Source: Bryobacterales bacterium KBS 96 (GTDB lineage: Bacteria; Acidobacteriota; Terriglobia; Bryobacterales; Bryobacteraceae). From it: a DNA stretch of 64,000 nucleotides. Shown here one piece after another: positions 9,469 through 18,103 of this stretch. The stretch's first letter is position 1. Each line of letters begins with the position of its first letter. The position numbers and the translations under genes are program-made. The notes beneath the pieces are model-generated. The model ran no database searches, was not told the origin of the DNA, and worked only from the letters and a program-made list of their open reading frames with translations. Location of the stretch: positions 6,285,672 through 6,349,671 of the forward strand of contig KB906767.1 in NCBI GenBank assembly GCA_000381625.1, in the 5' to 3' direction.

Positions 9469-9693
9469 TTAATTCCGGTAATATTTCTGGTACCGAACGA
9501 GTGGTTCCGATCCAGGATCGTCGACCCGTACCATTTTCAGTTCCTTGACTTCGGCGCCGTAATCTTCGCACAGGGCGTTTGCCGCTTCCAGGGCCTCCCC
9601 ACTGGATGTAAAAAAGCATTGCTCCCACGCTGGACCTAACTTTACCCGAAGTAGCCAGCCGCTAGCCGGGCACGGCGAGAAATTCAAATGCAT
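9469..9693 (-). CDS. Small hypothetical protein, paralogue of the protein at 14053
   Basis: This 74-residue cytoplasmic protein has no recognised domain. The ATG at 9691-9693 is chosen because AGGTGGGG lies 5 bases upstream. Its central part, GWLLRVKLGPAWEQCFF followed by an S..EA segment, matches MWILEVLLGSEWEWCRF in the protein at 14053-14349, and both continue with an acidic, Val-rich stretch. The shared pattern is W-[IL]-L-x-V-x-L-G-x-x-W-E-x-C-x-F. Two diverged copies in one window argue that both are real genes of one small family. The function is unknown. Confidence 0.6.
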   Translation of the reverse strand: MHLNFSPCPASGWLLRVKLGPAWEQCFFTSSGEALEAANALCEDYGAEVKELKMVRVDDPGSEPLVRYQKYYRN

Positions 9694-9834
9694 TATGCCC
9701 CACCTTCGTTTTTGCATACCGGAAGGCGGGAGTACAGCTCGGATTGTTATCAGTGAAACTCTTTCGATTACGTCTTATTCGATCCAGTTTAACTGCTAAT
9801 CGAGGCAGACTGAGAAGGGTTCTAAGAGTTTGCA

Positions 9835-10071
9835 ATGGTATCGCAAAACCTGGTTGGCATACGTTATGATCGCCCCGATATGCTTTTGCGCACACGGTTG
9901 TCCGTCAGACTCGCAACCCCGTTCGGGCGACGTGAGATTCGTAATTTGAAAGAACAGTTCCCGGACAAAGCTAATGAGATAGATGGGGCTGTTAGAGATT
10001 ACTTAAAGGCGGAAGGCCCCGGAAACGAGGCTGAGTTCATCGGCCGCCTGAAACGCGCGTACGGCGTGTAA
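9835..10071 (+). CDS. Small hypothetical protein
   Basis: A possible 78-residue protein. The second half (FGRREIRNLKEQFPDKANEIDGAVRDYLKAEG...) reads like a charged helical domain with normal amino-acid composition, and it ends cleanly. No strong ribosome-binding sequence precedes the ATG at 9835; an internal ATG at 9880 is an alternative start. No function is recognised. Confidence 0.4.
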   Translation: MVSQNLVGIRYDRPDMLLRTRLSVRLATPFGRREIRNLKEQFPDKANEIDGAVRDYLKAEGPGNEAEFIGRLKRAYGV

Positions 10072-10340
10072 GCGGCTGCTCGACGCCAATGCTGCCGGCC
10101 TTGGTTCGCGCCGACGCGAGGCCCCTTGCCCGGAACGAAGCTCAATGTAAGTAGGGCTGTGCGGAATTTCCGAGAAGAATTACCAGCTCAACCCACTATC
10201 TAATGTTGGGTCCAATCTCGCCGATAAAAAAGGTGCGGCGTAATCATTCAAAAGATCCACCGCGAAAACCGGGCGCATTGAAAGTATTCTTGCATTCATT
10301 TGTTGCGAATCGCTCGGTTTTCAAAGACAATTGAGCTAAC

Positions 10341-10583
10341 GTGTTACGAATTGTTGCAGGCATCGTTCTGCTCGTCGTCGTACGGTTCTGGGCTTCCAAT
10401 CTCGACTCGGTTGTGAGTCAGAGTGAAGCTTATCTGCAAATCGCAGGAATCCTGATCGTGATTATCTTCGCCGGATCTCTTATCGGCAGAGGAGTGGAGT
10501 CGAAGAGGCGAAAGCGGCTAATTAGAACTAATAGAACGGCCGTGCTCGCGCGAGCGGAAGAGAGTAGAGCCAGGGCTGCTTAA
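10341..10583 (+). CDS. Small membrane protein
   Basis: GTG start. The 80-residue product has two hydrophobic segments, LRIVAGIVLLVVVRFWA (residues 2-18) and YLQIAGILIVIIFAGSLIG (about 32-50). A strongly basic tail follows (SKRRKRLIRTNRT), which by the positive-inside rule would be cytoplasmic. No family is recognised. There is no clear ribosome-binding sequence, so the start is uncertain. Confidence 0.45.
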   Translation: MLRIVAGIVLLVVVRFWASNLDSVVSQSEAYLQIAGILIVIIFAGSLIGRGVESKRRKRLIRTNRTAVLARAEESRARAA

Positions 10584-10671
10584 AGCGAACTTTCTCCCAA
10601 TCGAAAGCTATCCGACCTCTAGTACTTTGCAATGTAATTCATTGGAACCGATTGCGCCGCTTGGGTGTGAT

Positions 10672-10818
10672 ATGCTGTCCTTCCAAATGATGATAGTTGT
10701 TGTACTGGGCGCCTGGGTGATGTTGTCTTTCCCATTCGCCATCATCGTAGGCCGTGTTATCGCCACGGGTACTGGCGCTCATCAGAGTGCGGTTCACCCC
10801 GACTTTTGGGCGAAATAG
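10672..10818 (+). CDS. Very small membrane protein
   Basis: From the ATG at 10672 the product is 48 residues with one hydrophobic helix (MMIVVVLGAWVMLSFPFAIIVG) and a short polar tail ending in HPDFWAK. A TTG start at 10627 would add 15 residues. It follows another small membrane protein on the same strand. The call rests only on composition, so it is tentative. Confidence 0.35.
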   Translation: MLSFQMMIVVVLGAWVMLSFPFAIIVGRVIATGTGAHQSAVHPDFWAK

Positions 10819-10858
10819 TCGAGCCGAACCATACGCTTACCGGCTTCTTCCCAGGATT

Positions 10859-12001
10859 TCAGCGCGTAGGCGTTTTGTCCTTTGCGGCGATCTGCTCGAT
10901 AAATTTGACCTCATCCGGTTTGTATGCCGTGCCGTCGGCCTTAAAAATGTCGTGGAACCAGACTGCCGGGGCATGCCTGATATAGGGATGTCGCCAGGAG
11001 TCCCACGGTAGATATGTCTGGGTTTTGCCCGCGACAAATCCCCAGTTGTAAGCCGCAACGTCATATTTCCTGGCGACCGGCAAAATGCCGGCAAACGTGC
11101 TGCCCTTCGGGCGAGCCATGTACTCGGTGCAGAGGATCGGCCGGTGATATGCCTGTAACCACTTCACGCGTTTTGCAAATTCGCCGGGTGGATCGTAACT
11201 GTGAAATGACGTAACGTCAGACAGCTCAAGCTGCTCCTTCGCCATTGGCGAAAGTGTTGCCGGAGATGACCAGTCGCCCTGCCAGACACCGCTGGTCAAC
11301 GGCTGGCTAGGATTCGTCGAGCGTGCCCAGGCGAACGTTTGTGGTAGCAATGCAAGCACAAGTTGGACCTTGTTGGACGGCTCTTCCTTGCCGTAGCTTG
11401 AACTGTTCGGATTATCGGGCTCGTTCCAGATATCCCAGCCAAGAATGCGCGGGTCATTTGCAAACGCGCCGACTACTCCTTTGACGTACGCCTCTAGACG
11501 GGGATACTGCGGCGGATCCTCCAACGCCTTTGCGCCAGGGCTCTGCACCCAGCGAGAATTGTGAACACCGGGTCTGGGGGCTGGCTGCCGGCCGAGATGC
11601 GGAAATGGGTCCCAGCACGAGTCAAACAGCACAAAGAGCGGCCGGATGTGGTGTTTATTCGCGATAGTCAGAAAAATGTCGATGCGCTTTTTGAATCCGT
11701 CGGGGTCCTGATCCCAAAGCAGGTCGTGTAGAAAGACGCGCATGGAATTCATGCCGAGGTTTTCAGCCCAACCGAGTTCCTTATCGATCTCGTTTGGGTC
11801 GAAGGTGTCGGGCTGCCACATCTCCAGTTCGTTTACGGCGGAGGCCGGGATGAAATTACTGCCTACGATCCAGGGCTGCCGCCGATACCACTGCTGTGCG
11901 GCTTGCTCCGACCAGCGCCGCGGTTGAGCGGCGGAACCCGCCTGAACGACCGCAACCAAGGCGGCAACCAGCGAGATAAACAGGGAACGGCGTGTCGTCA
12001 T
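10859..12001 (-). CDS. Glycoside hydrolase, GH5-like (cellulase/mannanase fold), secreted
   Basis: The N-terminal leader (MTTRRSLFISLVAALVAVVQAGSAA) marks export. The catalytic domain is a (beta/alpha)8 barrel of clan GH-A type: WDIWNEPDN at about residue 190 supplies the NE acid/base pair, and ILCTEYMARP at about residue 290 supplies the nucleophile glutamate. The barrel spans residues 40-370, a normal length for GH5. Clan GH-A enzymes retain configuration and cut beta-linked glucans, mannans or related glycans; the substrate cannot be assigned. It stands divergent to the vanZ-like gene and likely takes part in polysaccharide breakdown. Confidence 0.82.
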   Translation of the reverse strand: MTTRRSLFISLVAALVAVVQAGSAAQPRRWSEQAAQQWYRRQPWIVGSNFIPASAVNELEMWQPDTFDPNEIDKELGWAENLGMNSMRVFLHDLLWDQDPDGFKKRIDIFLTIANKHHIRPLFVLFDSCWDPFPHLGRQPAPRPGVHNSRWVQSPGAKALEDPPQYPRLEAYVKGVVGAFANDPRILGWDIWNEPDNPNSSSYGKEEPSNKVQLVLALLPQTFAWARSTNPSQPLTSGVWQGDWSSPATLSPMAKEQLELSDVTSFHSYDPPGEFAKRVKWLQAYHRPILCTEYMARPKGSTFAGILPVARKYDVAAYNWGFVAGKTQTYLPWDSWRHPYIRHAPAVWFHDIFKADGTAYKPDEVKFIEQIAAKDKTPTR

Positions 12002-12185
12002 ATAAGCGTAAGAGGGCCGTTCACGATTTTACAAGTTCCCTTGGGTCGCTTTTAAGTCGCTTCTAAGGTGATGAAGACGGTTGGTTGCCTACACCGACCT
12101 GCGACCGTGAGAAAGCGGCCGTCTTCAACGGAGTACCCGTGGGCCTGCGGCCCACCAATTTGAACGGACCGGAGACGACGGCTGC

Positions 12186-12650
12186 GTGTCGGCGACAATA
12201 GTATTGGTGCGATTCGCTCTGCTGCTTTGGCTCGCGCTCCTGACGGTTGTTTCTCTTGCGCCCACCAGCCTGAAGTGGCGGGTGGGAACCATGGGACCCC
12301 TCCATAACTGGGATCATTTCCTGGCGTTTTTCGTGACCGGAGTGCTCCTCTGCTGGAACGCCGGCCGAGTCTCATCGTGGCTGCTCCGTTGCTTGGCGGG
12401 TATAGCCATCGCGGCGATCCTTGAGGGCATGGAAGCTGTCGTTTATCACAATCCGTTCGAGTGGCGCGATCTCCGCACGGATTCTCTGGGAATCGTTCTG
12501 GGAGCCCTGGCAGTGACCGGAGCGGCCCGCTTGTTCTCAGCGATTGAGATGCGCCGCGCAAGCACACGACCTATTGCAATTCCGGCCAGCGATTGTCTAT
12601 CTGCCAGGGGCCGGAGGCGAACTTGCGACAAAATCGGCCCCAAGAAATAA
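12186..12650 (+). CDS. VanZ-like membrane protein
   Basis: The 154-residue protein has four hydrophobic segments and the VanZ pattern: LAPTSLKW after the first helix, NWDHFLAFFVTGVLL with the conserved D-H/K-F-x-x-F, and a final R/D-x-x-x-D-x-x-x-N/G-x-x-G segment (RTDSLGIVLGALAV). VanZ family proteins are integral membrane proteins; the founding member gives teicoplanin resistance, but most chromosomal members have no known role. The GTG start is unsupported by a strong ribosome-binding sequence. The last 35 residues are polar and may be poorly conserved. It converges with the gene at 12656-13726 with only 5 bases between stops. Confidence 0.72.
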   Translation: MSATIVLVRFALLLWLALLTVVSLAPTSLKWRVGTMGPLHNWDHFLAFFVTGVLLCWNAGRVSSWLLRCLAGIAIAAILEGMEAVVYHNPFEWRDLRTDSLGIVLGALAVTGAARLFSAIEMRRASTRPIAIPASDCLSARGRRRTCDKIGPKK

Positions 12651-12655
12651 TCAAC

Positions 12656-13726
12656 CTAGCGTCGATAGCCGCCGAAGCGGCGCGAGCCGCCATAGAAGCC
12701 ACGTCCGCCATAAAAGCCCCGTCCATAGAAGAACGAGAACTGCGGTCCCCAGTAATACGGGTAGTAGCCTGGGCCGTAATAGTAAGCAGGCCCGTAATAA
12801 GGCGGTCCATACAGTGGAGGCGGCGGGCAGCCATAAGGGCCACAATAAGACGGCTGCCTTGCCGGTGGCGGTGGTTGCTGAGCGGCGTAGGTTTGACGGT
12901 AGTCGTCCGGCTGCACATAACGGAACGCCTGCGGCGACCGGTCTGTGGAGAATGTGACTGGAGCCACAATTCGGAACGTGAGAACCGACTCCGGATAGAG
13001 TACGGTGGCGTGGCCCCGCGTCAGCAGCACGCCAATAGTGCTGGCCGCTGCGCCGGCGGCGGCTCCAAGACCCGCTCCGTATCCGCCTGCCGCAGCCGCG
13101 CCCACAGCGGCCCCAAGAGCGGTGGTTCCGCCGATCGCCCCGGCATCGCGCCCCCGGGAGGTTCCCGCGGTGGAATTCAGGAATTGAGACTGAATGGGCA
13201 TCTGCTGGCCATCGGCCAGTGTGAGGTCAGTGAGCTGAATGCCAAGCTGCGATACGCCTTGAACACGGCCGGCTTTCTCGGCATTCGTAACCCGGCCACC
13301 TACGGTCTCTCCTGGCTGCGCGGCAACCACGCCATCCACGACAAGCGGACGAACCAGCGTCGCCGTGAACGAGTCGCCCACGTGGCTTTTATCCGAAGAG
13401 AGAGCCTGATTTAATCGCACCGTGACGAAGGTCCCGGCCTTAATGGTCAATTGCGGCGGGACCGGAGAAGCCGGCGGCGCATTCGGCTCCGGCGATTGTT
13501 GTGCGTTGGGATCGCCATTCCGCTCCGGAGAGTACCCCGGAGAGTAGTTCGGGTCTTGCGAGGCATTCTGGGGCTCGCCTACGCGCTTCCATCCACCGGT
13601 TTGCCCTGAGTCACCCTGCTGATCGGGTGGTGGAGTGTAGGGTTGATCTTGCGCAAAAGCAACGCCGGTCGCGCCCAGCAGCGCCAATAAGATCGATAAG
13701 AAAGCGGAGCCAATTGGTTTCTTCAT
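12656..13726 (-). CDS. Secreted glycine-zipper protein with Tyr/Pro/Gly-rich tail
   Basis: The start is the ATG at 13724-13726, which gives a signal peptide (MKKPIGSAFLSILLALLGATGVAFAQ). After a Pro/Gln/Asn-rich segment, residues of about 95-190 form a folded domain (GTFVTVRLNQALSSDKSHVGDSF...). A glycine zipper follows (AIGGTTALGAAVGAAAAGG... at about 205-235), of the type that packs in membranes or oligomers. The last 90 residues are dominated by YGPPYYGPAYYY and FYGGRG-type repeats. The set suggests an envelope-associated protein. The exact role is unknown. Confidence 0.72.
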   Translation of the reverse strand: MKKPIGSAFLSILLALLGATGVAFAQDQPYTPPPDQQGDSGQTGGWKRVGEPQNASQDPNYSPGYSPERNGDPNAQQSPEPNAPPASPVPPQLTIKAGTFVTVRLNQALSSDKSHVGDSFTATLVRPLVVDGVVAAQPGETVGGRVTNAEKAGRVQGVSQLGIQLTDLTLADGQQMPIQSQFLNSTAGTSRGRDAGAIGGTTALGAAVGAAAAGGYGAGLGAAAGAAASTIGVLLTRGHATVLYPESVLTFRIVAPVTFSTDRSPQAFRYVQPDDYRQTYAAQQPPPPARQPSYCGPYGCPPPPLYGPPYYGPAYYYGPGYYPYYWGPQFSFFYGRGFYGGRGFYGGSRRFGGYRR

Positions 13727-14052
13727 AATGTGCTCACCATTTGACGGTTGAGGAACGATGCGCTCGCGTAACAGCACGGGGCGTGCCAATCGTGGGAGAG
13801 GCGTAAATCGTTGACGAACCACGAAGAGTGCGGAGCTTCCGCTGGTCGGAATGCACCGGAGTGGCCAAATTCAACCATTTCGTGCCGAAGCCGATAGTGG
13901 GAAGGGCAAGGCGCCACGATTCCGTTCGAATCGGTTATGCTATACAAATTGAGCTTCGCGAACGTTAGAGGTACGTCTGTACCTAACTATTGCGTGATGC
14001 TCGCGCATGGCCGTTAGGCTGCAACAGAACAAATAAAATTGAATGCCGCGTC
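13727..14052. other. Intergenic region
   Basis: About 325 bases separating two divergent genes. An open minus-strand frame (13723-13947) has no ribosome-binding site and unnatural composition, so it is not called. No promoter or hairpin could be identified with confidence. Confidence 0.35.
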
Positions 14053-14349
14053 ATGGCATCGTTAGAGGCGCGCCTCGTGAAACTTGGTGTGCCGGTTAGG
14101 ACTCGGTTCATGGGGATGTGGATTCTTGAGGTATTGCTAGGCTCCGAATGGGAGTGGTGTCGGTTCGACAGCGAGGCCGAGGCGCGCACAACGTATGCGG
14201 CAGTGCTGTCGGACTATAAAGATGAAGTGACGAGAGCACAAGTAGTCACGCCGAACGGCGTCGTTCAACAATTGACGCATCGGAACCAGGAGGCATACCC
14301 TCCGCTCGGAATGCCGGTCAAACCCCAGTCAGATAATTTCGTCGTGTAA
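14053..14349 (+). CDS. Small hypothetical protein, paralogue of the protein at 9469
   Basis: Starting at the ATG at 14053 the product is 98 residues. MWILEVLLGSEWEWCRF (residues 19-35) and the following acidic S..EA segment match the protein at 9469-9693. The C-terminal 35 residues are extra relative to that paralogue and Pro/Gln-rich. The function is unknown. An in-frame ATG at 13990 would add 21 residues but gives no better signal. Confidence 0.55.
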   Translation: MASLEARLVKLGVPVRTRFMGMWILEVLLGSEWEWCRFDSEAEARTTYAAVLSDYKDEVTRAQVVTPNGVVQQLTHRNQEAYPPLGMPVKPQSDNFVV

Positions 14350-14480
14350 CCACACCGCGCTTTGTCTCGCCTCCCTGAGTAAGAGTGGGAGTATCGATAT
14401 AAGATGGCGAAGGTGAACTGGCGCATTGTGCCAGGTTTCGCCTTCGCCTCCGCTTTTAATCGCTGCAAGAAACTCCGTGG

Positions 14481-14510
14481 TGTGTTGCAGGGTCGAGGCA
14501 CGCCTCGACC
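14481..14510 (+). repeat. Partial copy of the GAGGCATGCCTC dispersed repeat
   Basis: TGTGTTGCAGGGTCGAGGCA followed by CGCCTCGACC matches the right-hand part of the repeats at 18104-18168 and 48092-48158 (TCTGTTGTAGGG, then an imperfect GAGGCA/TGCCTC palindrome). The left-hand part is missing here. It lies between two genes. Confidence 0.5.
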
Positions 14511-14611
14511 GTTTTGGCGTTCAATGATTTCATCGCCTTGCGTGCGATTCCAACAACGCTCAAACCGAGAGAAACGGCGCTGCATTCTATGATGGAGCTT
14601 TGAAGGTCTCC

Positions 14612-15271
14612 ATGGTTGCTCCTTCGGCGCGCGAACTGCTTTTGCGCGTCTTTTACGCGGTCCTGATGTCCGCCTCGTTGTGGGCCGGCAGCGCTTCGGC
14701 GCAGGTGATTGATTTTGAATCGAACGGTCTTCATTACCAGGCGATGACGCGCGATGGCGTTACCGTCACATTCGCCAAACTGCCGCCCCGAATTGCGAAT
14801 TACAGCATTGTGCAAGTCACGGTAACGAATGGCTCTCCCGTTTCGTGGTCGGTGCGGCCCGAAGACTTTACGTTCTACCGCCAGGACGGAGCGAGTATTC
14901 GCGCAACCAACGCCGACGTCGTGATTCGCTCATTGCTGGACCATGCGAGTAAGAGCGACGTCGTCAAACTGGAGGTCCTTTATGAAGCGAGCATTTATGC
15001 GCTGCCCCCGGACTACCGTTCCACAGCCGGTTACGAGCGCCGCCGGGAACAGGCGATGACGATCGCGGTAAATGCGAAATTCAAAGCCGCCGCCGCCGCC
15101 TCGGCGATTACGCTGGTGCCGACGAAACTGAAGCCTGGAGAATCGACGGATGGAGCGGTGTTTTTCTTCAATCGAGAAAAGCTATTTGGTCCAGGGCGCC
15201 TGGTTGTCAACACAGCGGGAGAGAACTATCAATTCGATGTGTTTCCGGACGTGTTGCTGAAGGCGAAATAG
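14612..15271 (+). CDS. Secreted hypothetical protein
   Basis: The protein begins with a hydrophobic leader that ends in an Ala-rich cleavage site (SLWAGSASAQV). The ATG at 14612 has GAAGG five bases upstream; the TTG at 14600 is the alternative. The mature part is about 190 residues with no cysteine pairs or catalytic motifs. It reads as a beta-sandwich-like domain (YSIVQVTVTNGSPVSWSVRPEDFTFY, GESTDGAVFFFNREKLFGPGRLVV), the pattern of proteins with DUF4352-like immunoglobulin folds. Its stop is one base before the GTG start of the PHP phosphoesterase, so the two are probably translated together. The function is unknown. Confidence 0.68.
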   Translation: MVAPSARELLLRVFYAVLMSASLWAGSASAQVIDFESNGLHYQAMTRDGVTVTFAKLPPRIANYSIVQVTVTNGSPVSWSVRPEDFTFYRQDGASIRATNADVVIRSLLDHASKSDVVKLEVLYEASIYALPPDYRSTAGYERRREQAMTIAVNAKFKAAAAASAITLVPTKLKPGESTDGAVFFFNREKLFGPGRLVVNTAGENYQFDVFPDVLLKAK

Positions 15272-15272
15272 A

Positions 15273-16160
15273 GTGGATATTGACGATAACAAGTTAAACG
15301 GCTTCATCGATCTTCACGCTCACACGGACGCCTCGGACGGGTCGCTGCCACCAAGCGACCTTATTTCGATGGCTCATAAGATCGGCTTGAGCGCGCTCGC
15401 GATCACCGACCACGAAACATTTGCCGGCTTCGAAACCGCTCGTTCCGCAGCGGGCGAATTCGGGCTGGACCTGTTGCGCGGCATAGAACTGAACACGTCG
15501 GTGGCGGTTCCGAACACGGTCGGGCGGCGCACTCTGCATCTGCTTGCCTATTTTCCCGCCGGCGAGCCTTCGCTCTCGTTTCAAGAATGGATCGCGTCGC
15601 AGCAGGAGCAGAGGCGCGAGCGAAACCGCAATCTGGCGGAGCGCCTGCAGCAGCAAGGTATCCAAATTACGCTGGCGGAAGTGGAAGCGCGCGGCCGCAG
15701 CGTGGCGGGCCGGCCTCATTTCGCGCGCATTCTCGTCGAAAAGGGATACGCCACCGATATTGCCGATGCCTTTCAGCGCTTTATCGGAGAAGACGCGCCG
15801 GCTTTCGTGGAAAGGATTTCGCCATCCACACAAGATGCGATCGAGATTGTCCTGCTTGGCGGCGGAGTGCCGGTCATCGCCCACCCCGTGCGGCTATCGC
15901 TATCAAAGCGGCGGGAGGAGCGGCAGTTATTCGAAGCGTTGAAGGACGCCGGCCTTGCAGGTCTGGAGGTCATCCACTCGGATCAACCTGCCGGATTGCA
16001 AGAGTACTACGGGCAGGTGGCCGCCGAATTAAATCTCCTGCCCACCGGCGGTTCGGATTTCCATGGGACGCCGAAGCCGAAGGTTCACTTGGGACGAGGC
16101 ATTGCGGATAATGTTCGAGTGCCGTTGGAGTATTTGCAGCGATTGAGAGAAATGGCGTAG
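15273..16160 (+). CDS. PHP-domain phosphoesterase (RNase AM / YciV-TrpH type)
   Basis: The N-terminus has FIDLHAHTDASDGSLPPSDL, the first metal motif of PHP proteins, followed by ITDHETFAGF, a mid-protein GRPHFARIL, IAHPVRL and GGSDFHG near the end. Together these supply the histidines and aspartates of a trinuclear metal site. Related enzymes (E. coli YciV/RNase AM) hydrolyse 3',5'-nucleotide bisphosphates and trim 5' ends of RNA. The length (295 residues) matches that subfamily. The GTG start follows the previous stop by one base, implying translational coupling. Confidence 0.87.
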   Translation: MDIDDNKLNGFIDLHAHTDASDGSLPPSDLISMAHKIGLSALAITDHETFAGFETARSAAGEFGLDLLRGIELNTSVAVPNTVGRRTLHLLAYFPAGEPSLSFQEWIASQQEQRRERNRNLAERLQQQGIQITLAEVEARGRSVAGRPHFARILVEKGYATDIADAFQRFIGEDAPAFVERISPSTQDAIEIVLLGGGVPVIAHPVRLSLSKRREERQLFEALKDAGLAGLEVIHSDQPAGLQEYYGQVAAELNLLPTGGSDFHGTPKPKVHLGRGIADNVRVPLEYLQRLREMA

Positions 16161-16171
16161 CGCCCCTTCGC

Positions 16172-16702
16172 TCACTGGTTCGCCATAACCGGCTGCGAGA
16201 ACTTTGATTCCGATTCCTCCTGTCCACGCCCACTGCCGTCGGAATCGTCAAGGTATCGCGCGGTCTCTGTCGATTCCATCGGAATTGTTGTGTGTTTATG
16301 TTTCGGGCCCAGGCCCAGACCGATCAGCGCCAAAGCGGTGATTTTGCCTTGGTTGTCTATGCCCTGTTCTGTTTGGAATTGCTGCAGAGCGGCAACCGAT
16401 TCAGGACCCCATTTGCCGTCCAGTTCTCCGTGGTAGTATCCCTTGCTCGCGAGCGCCTGCTGGATTTGCCGGTAGCGCGCAGCAGTTGGATGCAATTGAT
16501 ACCGGCGGACTCTGGTTCTACGAGAGCGCCGCGAATGCCGGCGCCGCCTAGTATGCTTTGACGTAGACCGGACTCGCGTGCGTCGATGAGAAACGCGGGA
16601 TTTCTGCTGCGTCCGTTTCGAAGCTGAGTGGCGGGAAGCTGCGATCGCGCCGGCGGGAAGAATTGTCAAGCCGATCGCTACCAGGAAAAGAAACAACCTC
16701 AT
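16172..16702 (-). CDS. Secreted peptidoglycan-binding-domain protein
   Basis: The ATG at 16700-16702 begins a signal peptide (MRLFLFLVAIGLTILPAGAIAA). Residues 23-75 are extremely basic (TSKHTRRRRHSRRSRRTRVRR). Residues 80-135 form a single PG_binding_1 repeat (IQQALASKGYYHGELDGKWGPESVAALQQFQTEQG), the three-helix domain that binds cell-wall peptidoglycan. The C-terminal 30 residues are polar. The basic stretch could contact anionic polymers. No catalytic domain is attached. Confidence 0.8.
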   Translation of the reverse strand: MRLFLFLVAIGLTILPAGAIAASRHSASKRTQQKSRVSHRRTRVRSTSKHTRRRRHSRRSRRTRVRRYQLHPTAARYRQIQQALASKGYYHGELDGKWGPESVAALQQFQTEQGIDNQGKITALALIGLGLGPKHKHTTIPMESTETARYLDDSDGSGRGQEESESKFSQPVMANQ

Positions 16703-17068
16703 TCCCAAATCGCATCCTATCAAGGCGTGGCGAGGATTACAAACAATTTCTGGAAATTCGACAGATACTTGACGATTGAATCGGATGTTCCTCGGGAGTG
16801 CGGCGATTTTATTGAAATTGGATCCGCTTCGTTGAACACGTCTGCTCCTTCACGGTGCGTAACGCACCGCTGCTGTCCCCTCCCCTAACGGTCGGGGTTC
16901 GGTGCAGACCAGTTGACCGTTTCGCGATTGGAGCGAGCGCTTAGGCTCATGATCAGCTCGGCGCCAATCCCGGGCGCAATGCGGTGCTGCACCGAACCGC
17001 GACTGTTAGGGAGTGGACTCTTTTGCGGGCGTCTTCAACGGAGCGGACTCCAGATGCATTCAGGTGTT
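16703..17068. other. Intergenic region carrying an inverted repeat
   Basis: No gene was seen. The region holds the 24-base inverted repeat listed at 16883-17045 and nothing else recognisable. Confidence 0.5.
16883..17045. repeat. Dispersed repeat with 24-base inverted ends
   Basis: The left arm (16883-16906, starting CCCTAACGGTCGGGG) and the right arm (16988-17011, ending GCGACTGTTAGGG) are inverted copies with two mismatches. The right arm is followed by TCTTCAACGGAGCGGA (17031-17046). The same GAACC..GACTGTTA.GGAG..TCTTCAACGGAGC series recurs at 31929-31971, and CTTCAACGGAGT recurs near 12124. This points to a dispersed element rather than a local hairpin. Confidence 0.6.
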
Positions 17069-17815
17069 TCAAAACGCGATTCGCAGAGGTCGCATGAGCA
17101 CAACGATAGTGAGCGATGAAAACACCAGCAGCCAGACAAACCAGGGTAAGTCCAATCCGATCCATTCCATCGTTCGCGAAGGATAATCAATTTCGATCCA
17201 CTCGACGTTCCCTTTGGGAAGGGGCGATTCCGTCGGATGCCAAAATAGCTGCCAAAACGATCGAACACGCTTCGTGGACAAGAACTCCGGATCAGTGCCC
17301 GAAACGATTTTCTTGGTGACGATCTCGGTTGGAAAAACAACGCGCAGCAATCCCGAAGTGGCCTTCACTGCCCGGATACGCCAGCAAACCTGGCCTGTGC
17401 CTTGCATGCGCACAGCGGGCGTTGCGACTTCGATCCCATCCGGGGGCTGTAAGATCGGCGGGGCAATCAGAGGACCGGGAGGATGAGCCAGCTTTATCGT
17501 GACAATCGAGTCCTTGGAAATTGCGAGCGGCGCCTTCCCATAAAATGGCTCCATAACGGCGAACAGGAATAGCATCGGAATGGCCAATATCAATGCCGGT
17601 CGCAGCATCAGCGCCAAATAACGAATGTTGAGCGTCACTAAGCGGACCTGCGCGCGCCAAATGAGGCCCGGCTCATCCACAAAAAGCCGCAGTTCGTAGA
17701 GGCATGCTTGAATCTGGCGCCGTATCTTCCGGATCGCCTCCTGATTGGAAAGCTTTCGCAGGATCAGCAAAAACACAAGCCCAACAGCTATTCCGATTCC
17801 AGCGAGGCTAATCAT
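17069..17815 (-). CDS. Membrane protein of unknown function
   Basis: From the ATG at 17815 the product is 248 residues. One helix at the N-terminus (ISLAGIGIAVGLVFLLILRKL) is followed by a charged helical stretch, two adjacent membrane helices (YLALMLRPALILAIPMLFLFAVM), a soluble domain of about 115 residues, and a final helix (LPWFVWLLVFSSLTIVVLM). The first half recalls the layout of EMC3/DUF106-type insertases, but no diagnostic motif was found and this is only a suggestion. It is the last gene of the minus-strand run of alkaline-phosphatase-like enzymes. Confidence 0.7.
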   Translation of the reverse strand: MISLAGIGIAVGLVFLLILRKLSNQEAIRKIRRQIQACLYELRLFVDEPGLIWRAQVRLVTLNIRYLALMLRPALILAIPMLFLFAVMEPFYGKAPLAISKDSIVTIKLAHPPGPLIAPPILQPPDGIEVATPAVRMQGTGQVCWRIRAVKATSGLLRVVFPTEIVTKKIVSGTDPEFLSTKRVRSFWQLFWHPTESPLPKGNVEWIEIDYPSRTMEWIGLDLPWFVWLLVFSSLTIVVLMRPLRIAF

Positions 17816-17877
17816 ACTGCCTCGATAGCCATGCACGTATCCATTCCTGAGCCATGTCTTTGAACGAGACGTTGCGG

Positions 17878-18069
17878 CTATTCCAAATAGCCGAGTCCCT
17901 TCATCTTCTTTACGATCTCTTCGTCCGATTCCGCATCTTCGAGCCGTGCCAGTTCCTTTTCCACGATGTGTTGCACGAACTCTTCCGGCGAGCTATATCC
18001 CGCCAACTCGCTACATTTCTTGATTCGCTCGATCAAATCTTTGTCGAATTTCAGTGTTGCCTTGAACAT
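17878..18069 (-). CDS. Small ribbon-helix-helix-like protein ending in LGYLE
   Basis: The start is the ATG at 18067-18069, preceded by GGAGAGACGCC. The 63-residue product begins MFKATLKFDKDLIERIKKCSELAGYSSPEEFVQHIVEKEL by pieces, a beta-strand followed by two helices as in CopG/Arc-type proteins. It finishes with a Glu/Lys-rich tail, DEEIVKKMKGLGYLE. A very similar tail (HDEEVLKSLGYVQ) ends the sulfatase at 24744-26132. It sits between the phosphodiesterase genes and the membrane protein at 17069. It could be a regulator of the operon or a small partner protein; neither is proven. Confidence 0.6.
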   Translation of the reverse strand: MFKATLKFDKDLIERIKKCSELAGYSSPEEFVQHIVEKELARLEDAESDEEIVKKMKGLGYLE

Positions 18070-18103
18070 TTGGCGTCTCTCCGGAAAATTCAGTATCGCG
18101 TTC

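Noticed and set aside
13723-13947. 74-residue minus-strand frame between two genes
   Set aside because: No ribosome-binding site and composition unlike neighbours; it overlaps the leader of the downstream gene.
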